This document shows, in pieces, positions 1 to 10,490 of a DNA stretch of 64,000 nucleotides. A program made the position numbers and the translations under genes. The first letter of the stretch is position 1. Every line of letters starts with the position of its first letter. A model generated the notes under the pieces. That model worked only from the letters and a program-made list of their open reading frames with translations. It did not search any database and was not told the origin of the DNA. This stretch comes from Molanna angustata (taxonomy: Eukaryota; Arthropoda; Insecta; Trichoptera; Molannidae). Location: NCBI GenBank assembly GCA_963576475.1, contig OY754980.1, positions 32,153,431 to 32,217,430 on the forward strand, written 5' to 3'.

Positions 1-239
1 AGACTGCCTCTGGTCTTGCTACCCCAGTCTTTGTCTTATATCCACAGGTGTTGGATTTTGGTATTGCAGAATCAATCTAGTCTTGGTCTCGGTCTTGGAT
101 GTCTTGCCGTACTTTCACAACGAACTATATATTTTTATGTTTAAGTTCAATAATTACTTACAATGAAACATTAAAAAAAAACTATTCATAGTTGAATGTC
201 GACAGTATGTATGTAGATACATATGAAATTGCTTACTTT

Positions 240-724
240 TCCAACTGCCGATTTGTTCAAGAGAACTTTGTTCTCTTAACATGTCGACAGAGTATCAAGC
301 CAGGATACGCAATAAAATCTCAATTTTTTTTTTAAATATCCAGAGTTTCTTAAACATTTTCTATTAAGAAAAATGTTTTTTTTTATGATAAATTTAGGTG
401 TTTAACTGCCTTTATTTAAAGTTTTTTATAAATATCACCCCAATTAGATAATTTAATTTTCTGTAACATAATATCTAAGAAGACTTATTAGTTTGATACT
501 TAATCACCAAAAATATATACATACTATTATGCTGTTTTCATATTCTGGGTTATAAAAACAGAGTGACCTCCATATTATCCTATCCTGACAGACATACCAA
601 CATGTTTTATATAGAAAACAAAATATCTTAAAATGTTTATTAATTTGCGTTTATGTGTTAATAGTTTTTATATTATCGCCATTGACAGTTGGATCTCATG
701 TGTTACATCGTTACATGTAACTAG
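240..724 (+). mobile_element. Helentron/HINE-like non-autonomous element, copy A (internally deleted)
   Basis: It starts with TCCAACTGCCGAT followed by an imperfect inverted repeat (about 250-295), and ends with an inverted copy of that start (GACAGTTGGATCTC), then a palindrome (GTTACATGTAAC) and CTAG. The same ends occur at 15,543-16,540, 43,503-45,072 and 55,925-56,400. Compared with the copy at 15.5 kb, about 0.4 kb of the 5' interior is missing. No protein is encoded. Subterminal inverted repeats plus a short terminal 3' hairpin are the hallmarks described for Helentron-associated (HINE/DINE-1-like) elements. The class assignment is inference; the repeat family itself is directly visible. 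Confidence 0.6.
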
Positions 725-885
725 GTTATCAAAATATGGTAGGTATGCTACATATAAATAAATATGTAGGTTTATAAAAATTTGCAACACTACAAGACAC
801 ATGCAGTACTGGATTTGAAGTCCTGCTAGACCAAGATATCAAGCAAAAATTTCGTTCATCACTACCCTTAAGAGATACGGAGTGA

Positions 886-1375
886 TGTTTATTTATTTAT
901 TTATTTATTTATAAGAGAAAAAACAATTACACATCACACATACATATTTTTGTTTTAAAGATAATGAATTTGATTTATATGTGCATTCACAATATTTCCC
1001 ATAGAGAAGTTACATACAATGTAAACATAGACGTGCTTAGAGATTAAGATAGAGATAAAAGTAATAAAATATAAAAAAAATCAATACTTATTGAAAAAAA
1101 CATATTATGAAGTATAGTTTGGAATACACACATTATAACACTACATCCTCAACAGTGCATTCTAGCCACACCCAGGTCCTAAGAGGTTGTATCAGTGATC
1201 TTTTTTAAAATTTCCTTTTTGAATATAGTATCAGATGCAATAAAAATGTCAATATGGTCTTTGAATTGGTCATTAAAGTTTTTACATATTCTATAAAACG
1301 GTATCCTGACTCCTGCATTAGTTCTCGGAGTATTTGTGAAAAAAAGTTGGCGAAGTTGGTTGGTTAAAAAGTTGG
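886..1375 (-). mobile_element. Jockey-superfamily-like LINE 3' fragment
   Basis: The plus strand begins with a TTTA tract (about 886-912), the mirror of an AAAT-type LINE tail. Read on the minus strand, about 1,365 down to the stop at 1,179-1,181 is an open frame containing TNAGVRIPFYRICKNFND and ending in a short Lys/Ile-rich segment. This looks like the extreme C-terminus of a non-LTR retrotransposon ORF2 followed by about 290 bp of 3' UTR. No RT core remains, so clade assignment is weak. Confidence 0.45.
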
Positions 1376-2027
1376 TGTGATGTTATAAATTATGTCCTCT
1401 ATATACGAGTATAATTTTCAACTGCATTATTATTTCTGTAGCTTTAAAACACTAACGTGATAGTTAACGTTTATTGCCTGCGCTTTTTTGTGTGCACAGA
1501 CAGCGCTGTCACGATAGTAATATTATTTACCTACCAAACAACATGACATTGTGAACTTGTCAACTTGTTTGTGTCGTGATGGTATGTTAGTATAGTTCCG
1601 TGTTATTCCGGCGGTGCATCGTAGCGCTAGCGTTAGTCGCGTCAGTTTTAGGGTCAGATTGCATGAAATTACATTTCTACCTCACACAACAACCTATATA
1701 ACCCAAGGGCTTATCCCGAACCATATTTCGATTCCGTTTTGATTTAGATTCAATTGCTCTTCGATCTAGTGAACTTAAAACACTTGCCATTTCCATTCAC
1801 TCTATCGAATCCTATAACTCACATTGCAATGTACGAACAACTATACATCGGAACCAAAGACCTTATATACTAAGGTCTTTGATCGGAACAGATACATATT
1901 TATAATAATATGTCGTCTCAATGTATACAAATTTATATTTTTACATTGATAAGCGCATATTTTCGTACATATACCTACTAGTATAAGTAAATTGAAACGA
2001 TTCCGCAAATGCAATGTGACTTTATAT
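1376..2027. other. No recognisable feature
   Basis: AT-rich unique-looking sequence. The 63-codon minus-strand reading frame at 1,841-2,032 has low-complexity composition and no recognisable domain, so it is not called. Confidence 0.5.
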
Positions 2028-2165
2028 TCCAACTGTCGATTCGTTCGTGAGAATTTATTTCTCTTAATGAATCAACATCAATCAATATTAAGCCAAGACG
2101 CGAGTACTAGAAAGGAAAATTTCGCTCACCCAAACACCCCAATTTCAATTAAATTTTCTAAATAA
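2028..2165 (+). mobile_element. Helentron/HINE-like element, 5' end only (copy E)
   Basis: It begins with TCCAACTGTCGATTCGTTCG and an imperfect hairpin, then AAGCCAAGACGCGAG, matching the left end of the element at 15,543. Short pieces of the interior follow (CACCCCAAT). The right end with CTAG is missing, so this is a truncated copy. Confidence 0.5.
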
Positions 2166-2613
2166 ATACCATATATACAACATTTCTCTGGTGAATGTTT
2201 GTCACAAAATTAGATTTTTTTTTTATTTCTCCATAATTTTGTGTCGTGGAGAAATAAATCTTGGATGTGCTCATGTTAGTTACTAAATCTTCAATTATAG
2301 ACATATTTTACTTTTTCTTTGGTTATATGTTATCTGTCAAATTTTAAATAACCTCATATAATACGAACTACAAAACGGGACGCTACGACTTGAAATACTG
2401 TTGTTTTATTATCCAACATGAAATTTATTTTTTTTCTCTAAATAATGCTTTTAAATGCCCATGTTCGTTTCAATATGGCTGTCAGTTTGTTTTGTTGTGT
2501 GGCGCCACCGTCGATACAACTAACGCCTCTAGTGATAGAACACTGAAACTACACGCGTTGTCTAACAACGAGTCGAGAAATTACAGTTGACTCACCGTTA
2601 AGTAAAATACTTA
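2166..2613. other. No recognisable feature
   Basis: AT-rich sequence. A 66-codon plus-strand frame at 2,390-2,590 has no domain and no splice or start context, so it is not called. Confidence 0.45.
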
Positions 2614-3697
2614 GGCCCAGTATTTCAGTCGGCCCTTAGGAGTTTAACTCAAGTTTAACAAAAATATTGCGTATTTCAGTACCTAATCTTCCCTTAAATA
2701 CGTCACTAAACGACAAATATTTAACTCAACGTTTCTGGCGGATGGCGTGTCTTAATCTTGAGTTAAGTATTGTTTCTAGTCTTTTTCGACAGGTGGCGTA
2801 CTAATCGCCGCACGCTTTAATGTTTTATTTCATTTTATACTACAAATAACTATGCATAATAATTATAATCATGATTTATTTTTGTTGTTAAAATAAAAGA
2901 CTTGATATAGAAGTGGTTCATGTATTTAATATTTATTTTCTTTTTTACATAATTATAATGTATTGCCTGACAACAAACGAAATAAACTGTCAGCCATAAT
3001 GAACCGTCAGGCACGCAATTTTATTTTTGCGATGTTTTTTCATCCCACTTTTTAAACTGATCCATCCTGTTTCTATATATTATGTGTATTCTTAAATTTT
3101 CTACATAAGACACTATTTTACCATTATCACTTAGTTCCATATCCATCTGTAAAATGTACATACATTTTGCATTGAAGTACTACGTACTTAGTACATATTC
3201 AATGACATTTTTTCACTACAATGTTTGATTTTAATTAAAAAAAACATCGATCGGTATAAAAAATTGAAAAAGTAACATGCTGTGTAATGAAACAAATAAA
3301 ATAATGTGTTGTTATAATAATAAAATAATATTTAGTCACAGCTTCGCGTCACGTATCATTTAAGGTTATTACAATTTGGCAGATGCGTTATAGACAATAA
3401 CCATAGAAAAACGTAAAATATATCTATAGTTGAAGATTACGTAACTGACGTTTCATTTTGCACTGAAATACGCGAATGAAATTTAATCTTCCCTAAACTT
3501 TTAACATGGATTACTAAATCCAACGATTTAAGGGCCAACTGATATCTCGGGCCTTAATCCGCCAGAAACGTTGAGTTAAATATTCGTCGTTTTAGTGACG
3601 TATTTGAGGGATATTAGGCCTAAACGGACACTGTAATACGCTATATTTTTGTAAAACTTGAGTTTAGCTCTTAAACTGAGACTGTAATACCGGCCCC
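2614..3697. mobile_element. DNA transposon or large MITE with long terminal inverted repeats
   Basis: The left arm (2,614-2,742) and right arm (3,557-3,697) are long imperfect inverted copies. Shared blocks, read inwards from each end, are GGCCSRGTATT, AAACTCAAGTTT-like, ATACGTCACTAAA and ATTTAACTCAACGTTTCTGG. The interior is AT-rich and has no open frame, so the element is non-autonomous. A second, more diverged terminal-like sequence occurs just inside the right arm (3,440-3,545, minus strand). No clean target-site duplication was seen, so the superfamily is not assigned. Confidence 0.65.
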
Positions 3698-4283
3698 ATG
3701 AATCTCGAAAAAAAAAGAAAATGAAAAAGACTCGAATTTACCTATCTAAATAAAAACTTTCCTTAAATCGAAGATATATAATTGGACAAGTTGGTTGCTA
3801 AAAGTAACTTATATTTTTATTTTTATTCTAAATAACAGCACCAGGCTATAAATATTTTAATTGTTTTCATATTAGCGTGTCTGAAAAATGGTGACATTTT
3901 AAACATTCCAGTATCATTTGAAATGATCACGCAGATCGTTAAATGGTTATGAACATATTTTCATGTTATGGTGTATTTTACCACTAACTATTATAGTTTA
4001 TGATAAAATTATATAATGGCACCAATTATCTTTTACAACCTCAATTACGTATAATTTTATTGCGTTTATAAAAAAGACACTTCAAAGTAATTACGATCAT
4101 ATTTTCTGACACTGTATACAACAACCTTTACAAAGTTCGCCGTTAATTAAATCAAAGGTGTGTTCGTAAAACAAATTATTATTTTTTCATTGGCTTGATT
4201 ACATTTGATTTTTTATAATTGTTTCTCAGTCAAGATGCGAACTTAGCAGATTGCGAACACTCCCAAACCCTACGCAGTGCGCT
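3698..4283. other. No recognisable feature
   Basis: AT-rich DNA with A- and T-runs; no reading frame, repeat pair or RNA-like fold that I can support. Confidence 0.45.
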
Positions 4284-4345
4284 TTTTAGGGTGAGTTCGA
4301 ACCCACCCTAGCTACCTCGACCGATTTCGTTTACCTATAACAACA
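4284..4345 (+). repeat. Relic of tRNA-Thr-like SINE
   Basis: A B-box-like GAGTTCGAACCCACC and the following CCTCGACCGATTTCGTTTACC match the segment after the tRNA head in the SINE copies at 15.4, 27.0 and 53.2 kb. The tRNA 5' half and the SINE tail are not recognisable. Weak assignment. Confidence 0.3.
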
Positions 4346-4483
4346 AGCAATTACGCTTAATTCAGGAACTTTACTAGCAAGGACATATTTAAAAAAAAAT
4401 AAAAAAAACATGTCACATTTTAATTTCCCATGCGCCCAAGAGTTACCAGATTCAGAAGACTTAAAACGATTTTCGTCACCAAC

Positions 4484-4636
4484 CAGCCCCCCCTAGACAA
4501 CGTGTCATTTAGCTCAAGAAAAGAAACAAGAAAAGGTAACTCAATCGTTGGACGTGACAACTGTCACTTCCATACATTGACTTATATTTTCTTGTTTCTT
4601 TTCTTAGGCTAAATGACGCGTTGTCTAGGGGGGCTG
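4484..4636. mobile_element. Short hairpin MITE
   Basis: The arms at 4,484-4,534 and 4,587-4,636 are inverted copies of about 50 bp with few mismatches; the outer ends are CAGCCCCCCCTAGACAACG and its complement. The spacer is about 52 bp. The whole element is 153 bp and non-coding, able to fold as one hairpin. It lies directly against a SINE relic on its right. The 60-codon frame over it is incidental. Confidence 0.7.
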
Positions 4637-4712
4637 AAAACACAAATAAAATCCGCGAATCGAGCTAGAGACTATTGCTCAGAAGTCAGATATCTAACCA
4701 ATCGAGCCATGA
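4637..4712 (-). repeat. tRNA-Cys-like SINE fragment
   Basis: GTCAGATATCTAACCAATCG then AGCCATGAAG is the reverse complement of the tRNA-like head seen complete at 28,916 and 36,478. The B-box region is degraded and the body is cut where the MITE begins. Confidence 0.45.
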
Positions 4713-4895
4713 AGAACGACAAATTATTTTTTTACAAAAATTTACGTATCTTTATTTTAGTTTAATTTTTACTCGACATTTGACCTCCTGACAATTCATA
4801 ATTAATTTGTTTTTTTTTTTATAGAAATGAAATTTCCTAGTTAAAAATTTACTTCTTGGAAAATTTATAGACTTGAACAAACAATAGAAATGTAA

Positions 4896-5451
4896 TTAAC
4901 TTTGTTAGTGAATATAACTTTACTATTTCATTATATTTTAACTTTGTTAGTGAATATAACTTTACTATTTCATTATATTTTAACTTTGTTAGTGAATATA
5001 ACTTTACTATTTCATTATATTTTAACTTTGTTAGTGAATATAACTTTACTATTTCATTATATTTTAACTTTGTTAGTGAATATAACTTTACTATTTCATT
5101 ATATTTTAACTTTGTTAGTGAATATAACTTTACTATTTCATTATATTTTAACTTTGTTAGTGAATATAACTTTACTATTTCATTATATTTTAACTTTGTT
5201 AGTGAATATAACTTTACTATTTCATTATATTTTAACTTTGTTAGTGAATATAACTTTACTATTTCATTATATTTTAACTTTGTTAGTGAATATAACTTTA
5301 CTATTTCATTATATTTTAACTTTGTTAGTGAATATAACTTTACTATTTCATTATATTTTAACTTTGTTAGTGAATATAACTTTACTATTTCATTATATTT
5401 TAACTTTGTTAGTGAATATAACTTTACTATTTCATTATATTTTAACTTTGA
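4896..5451. repeat. 42-bp minisatellite, about 13 near-identical copies
   Basis: The unit starts TTTGTTAGTG at 4,901 and recurs every 42 bp. Thirteen units are essentially identical. Because 42 is a multiple of three and the plus frame has no stop, the array creates a 195-codon frame made of a 14-residue hydrophobic repeat. I regard this as a by-product, not a gene. Near-perfect identity points to recent expansion or strong homogenisation. Confidence 0.95.
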
Positions 5452-5639
5452 AACAATATAGACAAAGTCAAAAAAAGCTTGTACAATAATACTTACTTAC
5501 ATTTCTTGTATAAGAAACATTATTCAATTATGTAAATCTGTTTTTTCATAAAATAAAATCTAGTATAATCAAATCACTTTCGTTTTAGTCTCAAAATGGG
5601 TGTCATTGTAAAAAAAACTTTTTTTTTATTTACTATAAA
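5452..5639. other. Spacer without recognisable feature
   Basis: AT-rich sequence between the minisatellite and an RTE fragment. Confidence 0.4.
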
Positions 5640-5945
5640 ATGTCATATATACATACCATCACGCCGTGCCCCTTACGGGGTAAGCAGAGAGAACTGATAT
5701 GCACATTTTTGCAATTTATTCCGTCTTCCTGTACATCCATACATCGTCTTGTACATGCTCGTCGATTATTCAAGCTTCTTATGTTTCCTTCTTTAAAAAT
5801 ATCATTCACATGGTCATGCCATCCCTTTCTGGGGCGACCCCTGCTTTTCACTCCATCTCTTACACCCATGTATATTTTTTGGTCAATCGTTCTTTCTTTC
5901 AATATGTCAAACTGTAAAATATTAACATCTTTATCCAATTTTTCT
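5640..5945 (-). mobile_element. RTE-type LINE (family A), 3' fragment
   Basis: On the minus strand it encodes the C-terminal tail RGRPRKGWHDHVNDIF, then NNRRACTRRCMDV, and closes with LPRKGHGVM. This is collinear with the C-terminus of the large ORF at 62,402-64,000 (GRGRPRKGWHDHVNEI, RRTCMRRCMNV, PARDMA). The 3' end is a CATA-type repeat. Endonuclease and RT are absent, so it is a short dead-on-arrival copy. The same family recurs at 25.8-26.1 kb. Confidence 0.8.
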
Positions 5946-6044
5946 CAGAAATATCAATCAAATGATGTCTAAGTAATATCATTTGGATAAACACATAAGT
6001 AATTGAAATTGAAATTTAAATATAAGTACAGTAAGACATGTTTA

Positions 6045-6385
6045 TATATGACCATAATGGCATACGCTGCAGAAACGAGGGTCGACCCGACTAGAGTTAA
6101 AGCATGCTAAGAGGTTCAGAAATTGAGGCTCTACGTGCTATTACAGGGAAGACGCTGAGGGACAAAATGTGGAACGAGGAGGTTAGGCCGACCAGTGAGA
6201 CTGAGGACTTCATACGATGGAGCAAAGCCAGAAGAAGGTTTTGGAGGCACCACATAAACAGGATGAACCTCATATATACGCGGCCAACAACATATCACCA
6301 GGACATCGCTTTCCCGGAAGACCTCCAAAAAGATGGAGGTGCAGCTGAACGCTGTGCTCTTAGGAGTAACTTTCGGAGAAAAAAC
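6045..6385 (+). mobile_element. RTE-type LINE (family B), 3' fragment
   Basis: Translation gives MTIMAYAAETR-like sequence, then a frame (6,104-6,385) with LRDKMWNEEVRP, a Trp/Arg-rich RWSKARRRFWRHHINRMN, and AFPEDLQKDGGAAERC. This parallels MTYAIETR, RWGRTRRRFWRDHVGRA and RPPKRWRDS in the better copy at 35,560. It is the region after RT domain 7 of the LINE ORF. RT motifs are absent. Confidence 0.65.
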
Positions 6386-6449
6386 AGATGTACAATATAC
6401 ACAAAAAAAGAAGAATATCCAAGTATTAAACAAAAAAGTGCACAAAAAC

Positions 6450-6510
6450 GAGTTCATTGTCATAAGGCAATATTTTATAACCAATCCAATCAATGACTTG
6501 AAGTCTTAAA
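6450..6510 (-). mobile_element. LINE-B 3' terminus, relic
   Basis: GTCATAAGGCAATATTTTAT followed by AACCAATCCAATCAA, and then GACTTGAAGTC, align with the reverse-strand 3' UTR of the LINE at 23,690-23,745 (CCATAAGGCAATTTCTTCC). Only this short terminal stretch survives. Confidence 0.45.
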
Positions 6511-7077
6511 AGTCAATTTTTTTAAAAATAAACCACAAAAGATTTAACACAATAATTAAAATATATATATATATTTAAATCTTATAACTGAATCGTTATT
6601 TATATCCTAGACAAAAAAAAATAAGAAGTCAATTGAAAAGGCTCCATGCTCTTCCTTTTGAAAAGAGAGTCAATGGCTGAAACTTGACTACCTACAGGAA
6701 ATAATATTATTTCAAAATCAATACATAATATGATTATACATAATATCGAATATTTTTATAATTTCATTTACGAAAAAAATGGATTTAAATATCATTTATA
6801 GAATATTTTTTAAATTGCATATACGCAAACATTGGATTTTTTCAGAGTGACATCTATGCGAGACACCGTCACCTTATTTATAAGGACTGTTGCTTTCATT
6901 GTTTACAAATAAACTAATTTTTCAATAGATGGCGTTACAAAAAAAGGTTTCATCGTTACTTCATAGATGGCAATAGTATAATTCCCTATTTTCAGGTGAA
7001 CTGTTACACATTATTCAAATATATAGAACTTTAAAAAATTACAATAATAAGGGGACTCAAAAAGAAGGCATAATTGG
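6511..7077. other. No recognisable feature
   Basis: AT-rich sequence with a short TA microsatellite near 6,560. ATAGATGGCGTTAC and related ATAGATGGCA words near 6,926-6,970 may be old repeat fragments, but no family can be named. Confidence 0.4.
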
Positions 7078-7330
7078 TGAACGTTGCGCAAGCGCATAAA
7101 GTGATCGTGTAAACAATCCGATGACAGGTCGTAATCCCTGTAGGTGCCTTGAGTTCCTAGTTCTTCTATAATATCCTAACTTCGTCTCTATTGAGATGTT
7201 AAAAAGTATGTCAATAAAAATATCATTTATCATTTACATACATATCAGGTTGTAAACCCTGTAGGTGCCTTGAAATCCTGATTCTCCTATTATATTCCAA
7301 CTTATTACGGGAGAATCTATTGTTACATAG
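7078..7330 (+). repeat. Interspersed repeat (family I), two overlapping partial copies
   Basis: GAACGTTGCGCAAGCGC, AAAGTGATCGTGTAAAC, then GGTCGTAATCCCTGTAGGTG and CCTTGAGTTCC recur at 34,772-34,880 with few changes. The second half (GTAAACCCTGTAGGTGCCTT) is repeated again at about 7,252-7,310. No coding capacity and no clear Pol III promoter, so the class is unknown. Confidence 0.55.
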
Positions 7331-8119
7331 ACGATAAAGTATGTATGTTCTAGATGTGATTTGTGCACTATTACATTGTAAAAAGTTTTTAAACTAACTT
7401 CTCATATTTCTAGCATAAAATGACAGTAAATCTATTCCAGCACTACTCTGATATTTAGTCGACTAATCCAACTAGCACATTAAAACTGAAAACTAATTAT
7501 AAAACGTTAGTTTTAAGGATTCCCGTCACTAATTCCGTGAGTTTTCAGGGTTTTTAACTGAAGCATAATTATATAAATTTCAAGATGGATAATTTATAAA
7601 AGTTCTCACACCTTCAAAGGCCTTTGGATTAGTTGAAAACTTTCACGATATTTTAATTGAATTAAACTCCTGACGAGAAATTCAGATGTTACCTAGGTAT
7701 AACACTTGGGTGCTTAGCGTTTCTTGTTTTTTTATAACTCCTTTACCTTGCATGTATTTTATTTAGAACTATAAATTAACTTCGCGATCATAGAATTATA
7801 ATGTACAGAAGCCGCGTGTAGTACAAATTTCGAATTCAAATGTATGCCAAGTTTTTTTTACATGTGTGTGTGTGAGGCGGTAGATCGGTTGGTCTACGTA
7901 TTATGTAGGTGTGCGTATTGGTAGGTGTACGTATACTAGAAATTCGTCTGTTTCAGCGTAGTTTTAGTTGGCATACATTCATTGCGTTGACTAGGTATCT
8001 GTATCATATATACTCTAAGTTCGCGATTTATAAAATAATTCAATGTTGCTCACTCCAATTTTAATGTTAACACTTGTTTCATTTAGTGGCTTTCGTGGAA
8101 ATATTTCTGACGTGTTAAC
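7331..8119. other. No recognisable feature
   Basis: Mostly unique AT-rich sequence with a short TG run near 7,864. No supported gene, fold or repeat match. Confidence 0.45.
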
Positions 8120-8260
8120 TTTAGATAAATGATTGTTTTATTTTTTTTTATTTATAAAAAACGATTATGTCCTTGTTAAACAAGTACATATACATCTTCC
8201 TACGTTCCCTAAAATAAGCAAACAAATGCTTGTGCTTGTGGTCGAGAAGTGACCGGTGGT
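8120..8260 (-). repeat. tRNA-Thr-like SINE, 3' body
   Basis: ATGTCCTTGTTAAACAAGTA, CATCTTCCTACGTTCCCT and AAATGCTTGTGCTT form the SINE body shared with copies at 15.34, 26.96 and 53.2 kb (reverse strand here). The tRNA-like head is mostly lost after 8,240. Confidence 0.65.
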
Positions 8261-8524
8261 CGCATAGTGAAGTGAAGTGACATCGTGTACAGGCGCACCT
8301 CCTTTATATAGTGCTAGGGCCAAGGGGAAGCAAGTCCAATGTCCGCGAACTCTCTCGAACTTTCTATCGTACATTCATACCGCTGTTGCGGTTTACTGTC
8401 GCACGCTCGACACCGAGGGCGATGAACTCGACCTAGAGATAAACAAATACACTTTTTATCACTAGGCGTGGGTACGCGCGACAGATATTTCTCGAAGTGG
8501 TCTGCCACAGTGTCAAGCACTAGC

Positions 8525-8670
8525 TATGAATAGTGCTTCCACTCTATTATATTATAATTGATTTCCGGTATTTGAAAATGAGAATGGTGTGTTGAGATAC
8601 ACAAATGTGTCGTGCTTCCTTTTAGTAGGTCATGCACCACACCTGTCGCTTGTTATTTTGGGATATACAT
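8525..8670 (+). repeat. Interspersed SINE-sized repeat (family G), diverged copy
   Basis: It starts ATGAATAGTGCTTCCACTCT and later carries GGTGTGTTGAGATACACA and a GTCATGCACCACACCTG block, aligning through the copy at 24,390-24,690. It lacks the GAAT-rich tail. Confidence 0.5.
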
Positions 8671-8754
8671 AAACTAGACATTCATATTACCTTCTAACTT
8701 TTTACTTATCTTAATATATGTAGATAATCTTTCATTAAAAAGTATCAAAACGTA

Positions 8755-9145
8755 ATTTACAAAACTTGCGTAAGACCCATAATGACCTATGCCATCGAAG
8801 CAAAATCAGAACAAAAATCCTCCTCCGGACTACTGAAATGAGGATACTGCGGTCCATAGTGGGCGTAATACTCGTAGATAGAGTCCAGAATGAGGATATA
8901 AGGAGGAGATGCGATGTAGACGACATCATCCGCTAGGGTAGAGGGCGAAGGCGTCAATGGAGAGACCATATCGAGAGAATGGGAGACAATCGACTACCCA
9001 AAATTGTCTCCAAGGAAGTCCCAGAGGGTCGGGGGAGACCAGCAAAAAGATAGAGTGACAACTGAACATCCAGATCACAAGAAGCAGTCTCCGACTGAAA
9101 TATCAGGCCTTCGGCCTAAAACCAGAGGCGGGAGACCAAGAAGAA
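8755..9145 (+). mobile_element. RTE-type LINE (family B), degenerate 3' fragment
   Basis: Interrupted frames encode TCVRPIMTYAIEAKSE-like sequence, a Met-Arg-rich segment (TEMRILRSIVGVI), RRRRQWRDHIERMGDNRL, and VSKEVPEGRGRPAKR. These match in order the segment after the RT in the family B copy at 35.8-36.15 kb. Several stops and frameshifts. The 3' end is GAAGAA-like at 9,138. Confidence 0.65.
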
Positions 9146-9764
9146 TATTATTATATTGTGAAGATTATTTCTTATATCTTACTTACTCATTGCTTGATGC
9201 ATACTAAACCTAAATTAATATTTTTAGCTCTGAAAAGTAAAATATAGAACAAAAACTTATTATCATATTAGAAATAAAAATTGGCGATGTTATATGATAT
9301 CAATATGCCTTCATAACTTTTATGTTTATGACAAATATGTTTACAGTCTTATGAAGTCAAAAATAACGTTAAACAAACCAAGTTGTATATTGAAAAGAAA
9401 ATCGGAAAATCCGAATAAATTCATAAAGGAAATCGGATTTGTACAGATATATTTTTCACGTAGCGATTTGACATTCCCAAAATTCTCACTCAATCTGCGT
9501 AACGAAAAAAGTTTAACAATCCATTTCGATGTTGACTTTGACATACTGGAAAAATAAGAAATACTTAAAATATATAGAAATGTAGGTTGGTACATGAAGA
9601 ATATATGGGATACTTATATACCTACCTATATCTCACACAAGAGAAATATCATTCCACACGAACGCTCACAAATATACACTAGTACTATTCATTATGAATA
9701 CTCAATAATAATAATAAAGTTTTTTTTTCTGTAACTATTTTTTAATCATAATTTTTCGACATTC
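9146..9764. other. No recognisable feature
   Basis: AT-rich sequence. Overlapping frames of 84-87 codons on both strands (9,294-9,595) show no domain. Confidence 0.4.
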
Positions 9765-9862
9765 GTGGCTCAGTTTCAGGTCTGAGACATGGTTATCAAT
9801 TATGTTACAATCAGTTTGGCTTTGTGAGACGATAAACATTATCATTGTATAAAAAATCTTTG
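9765..9862 (+). repeat. tRNA-Cys-like SINE, left part (split copy)
   Basis: TTCGTGGCTCAGTTTCAGG retains the A-box-like head, and GTTTGGCTTTGTGAGACGAT retains the body word seen in other copies (GATCTGTGAGACGAT). The B-box part is damaged. The rest of the same SINE seems to resume at about 10,430 beyond an insertion. Confidence 0.4.
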
Positions 9863-9867
9863 AATCG

Positions 9868-10258
9868 TGGTTGAATCACGGTTCAGATGAACCAGGTTCA
9901 AAGTGTTGTTCTACGTTCAACTAAAACTTTATTTTTAAAAATATTTAAACCCAAGTTCAGTCGATCTCGATTTTGAGCTCTATTTCATACGACAGCACCG
10001 AATTTAGTTTTGTTAAGTTTGGTTGTCATGACCACAGAACAGTGTGCGCTGCACAGAATTTATGTCAAACTCTAGCAATTGCACTTTTTGACATTCGATA
10101 TTTTTTTTTTAATTCAACGTCAATCGATAAATAATCGCGGGTCATAGCTATTTCAAAATAATGAGTGATACCTATTGTGATGTCAAGTTGAACCAGTGTT
10201 AAACTACCCCCGTCACCGTTTCAATTTGACATTTGAGTTGAATCACGGTTCAACTCTT
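9868..10258. mobile_element. MITE-like insertion with inverted ends
   Basis: The left end has GTTGAATCACGGTTCAGATG and the right end GAGTTGAATCACGGTTCAAC, so GAATCACGGTTCA occurs at both ends. That word is nearly self-complementary, so it reads as both direct and inverted repeat. The interior is non-coding. Flanks on both sides are SINE sequence, which is why an insertion is inferred. Exact ends are uncertain. Confidence 0.4.
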
Positions 10259-10323
10259 GATCCATGTTTATCAATAAGAAGGGATCAAATTGGAGTTTAA
10301 GAATTATTCAATATTTGATCCAT

Positions 10324-10434
10324 GTTTACCAATAACACTGTAAAAGTCTCCGGAATCAGGAATGTTTATCAATAATACTGTAAAAGTCTCCAGAATCAGG
10401 AATGTTTATTAATAACACTGTAAAAGTCTCCGGG
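10324..10434. repeat. 40-bp tandem repeat, about 2.8 copies
   Basis: Units start GTTTACCAATAACACTG (10,324), GTTTATCAATAATACTG (10,364) and GTTTATTAATAACACTG (10,404), each followed by TAAAAGTCTCC. The TCTCCGGAAT word is also part of the SINE body, so the array probably grew from SINE sequence. Confidence 0.8.
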
Positions 10435-10490
10435 AAACTAATTACTGAGTGCGTGTTAAATAAATATTTGATAAAGTACCTGTTGATTGG
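10430..10490 (+). repeat. tRNA-Cys-like SINE, right part (split copy)
   Basis: GAGTGCGTGTTAAATAAATA, TTTGATAAAGTACC and TTGGCCGAGAA match the 3' region of the SINE at 36,268-36,350 in reverse. It completes the head at 9,765. Confidence 0.5.

Noticed and set aside
4902..5489. 195-codon repetitive hydrophobic ORF
   Set aside because: Produced by a 42-bp minisatellite with a 3n period and no stop; nothing outside the array supports a gene.
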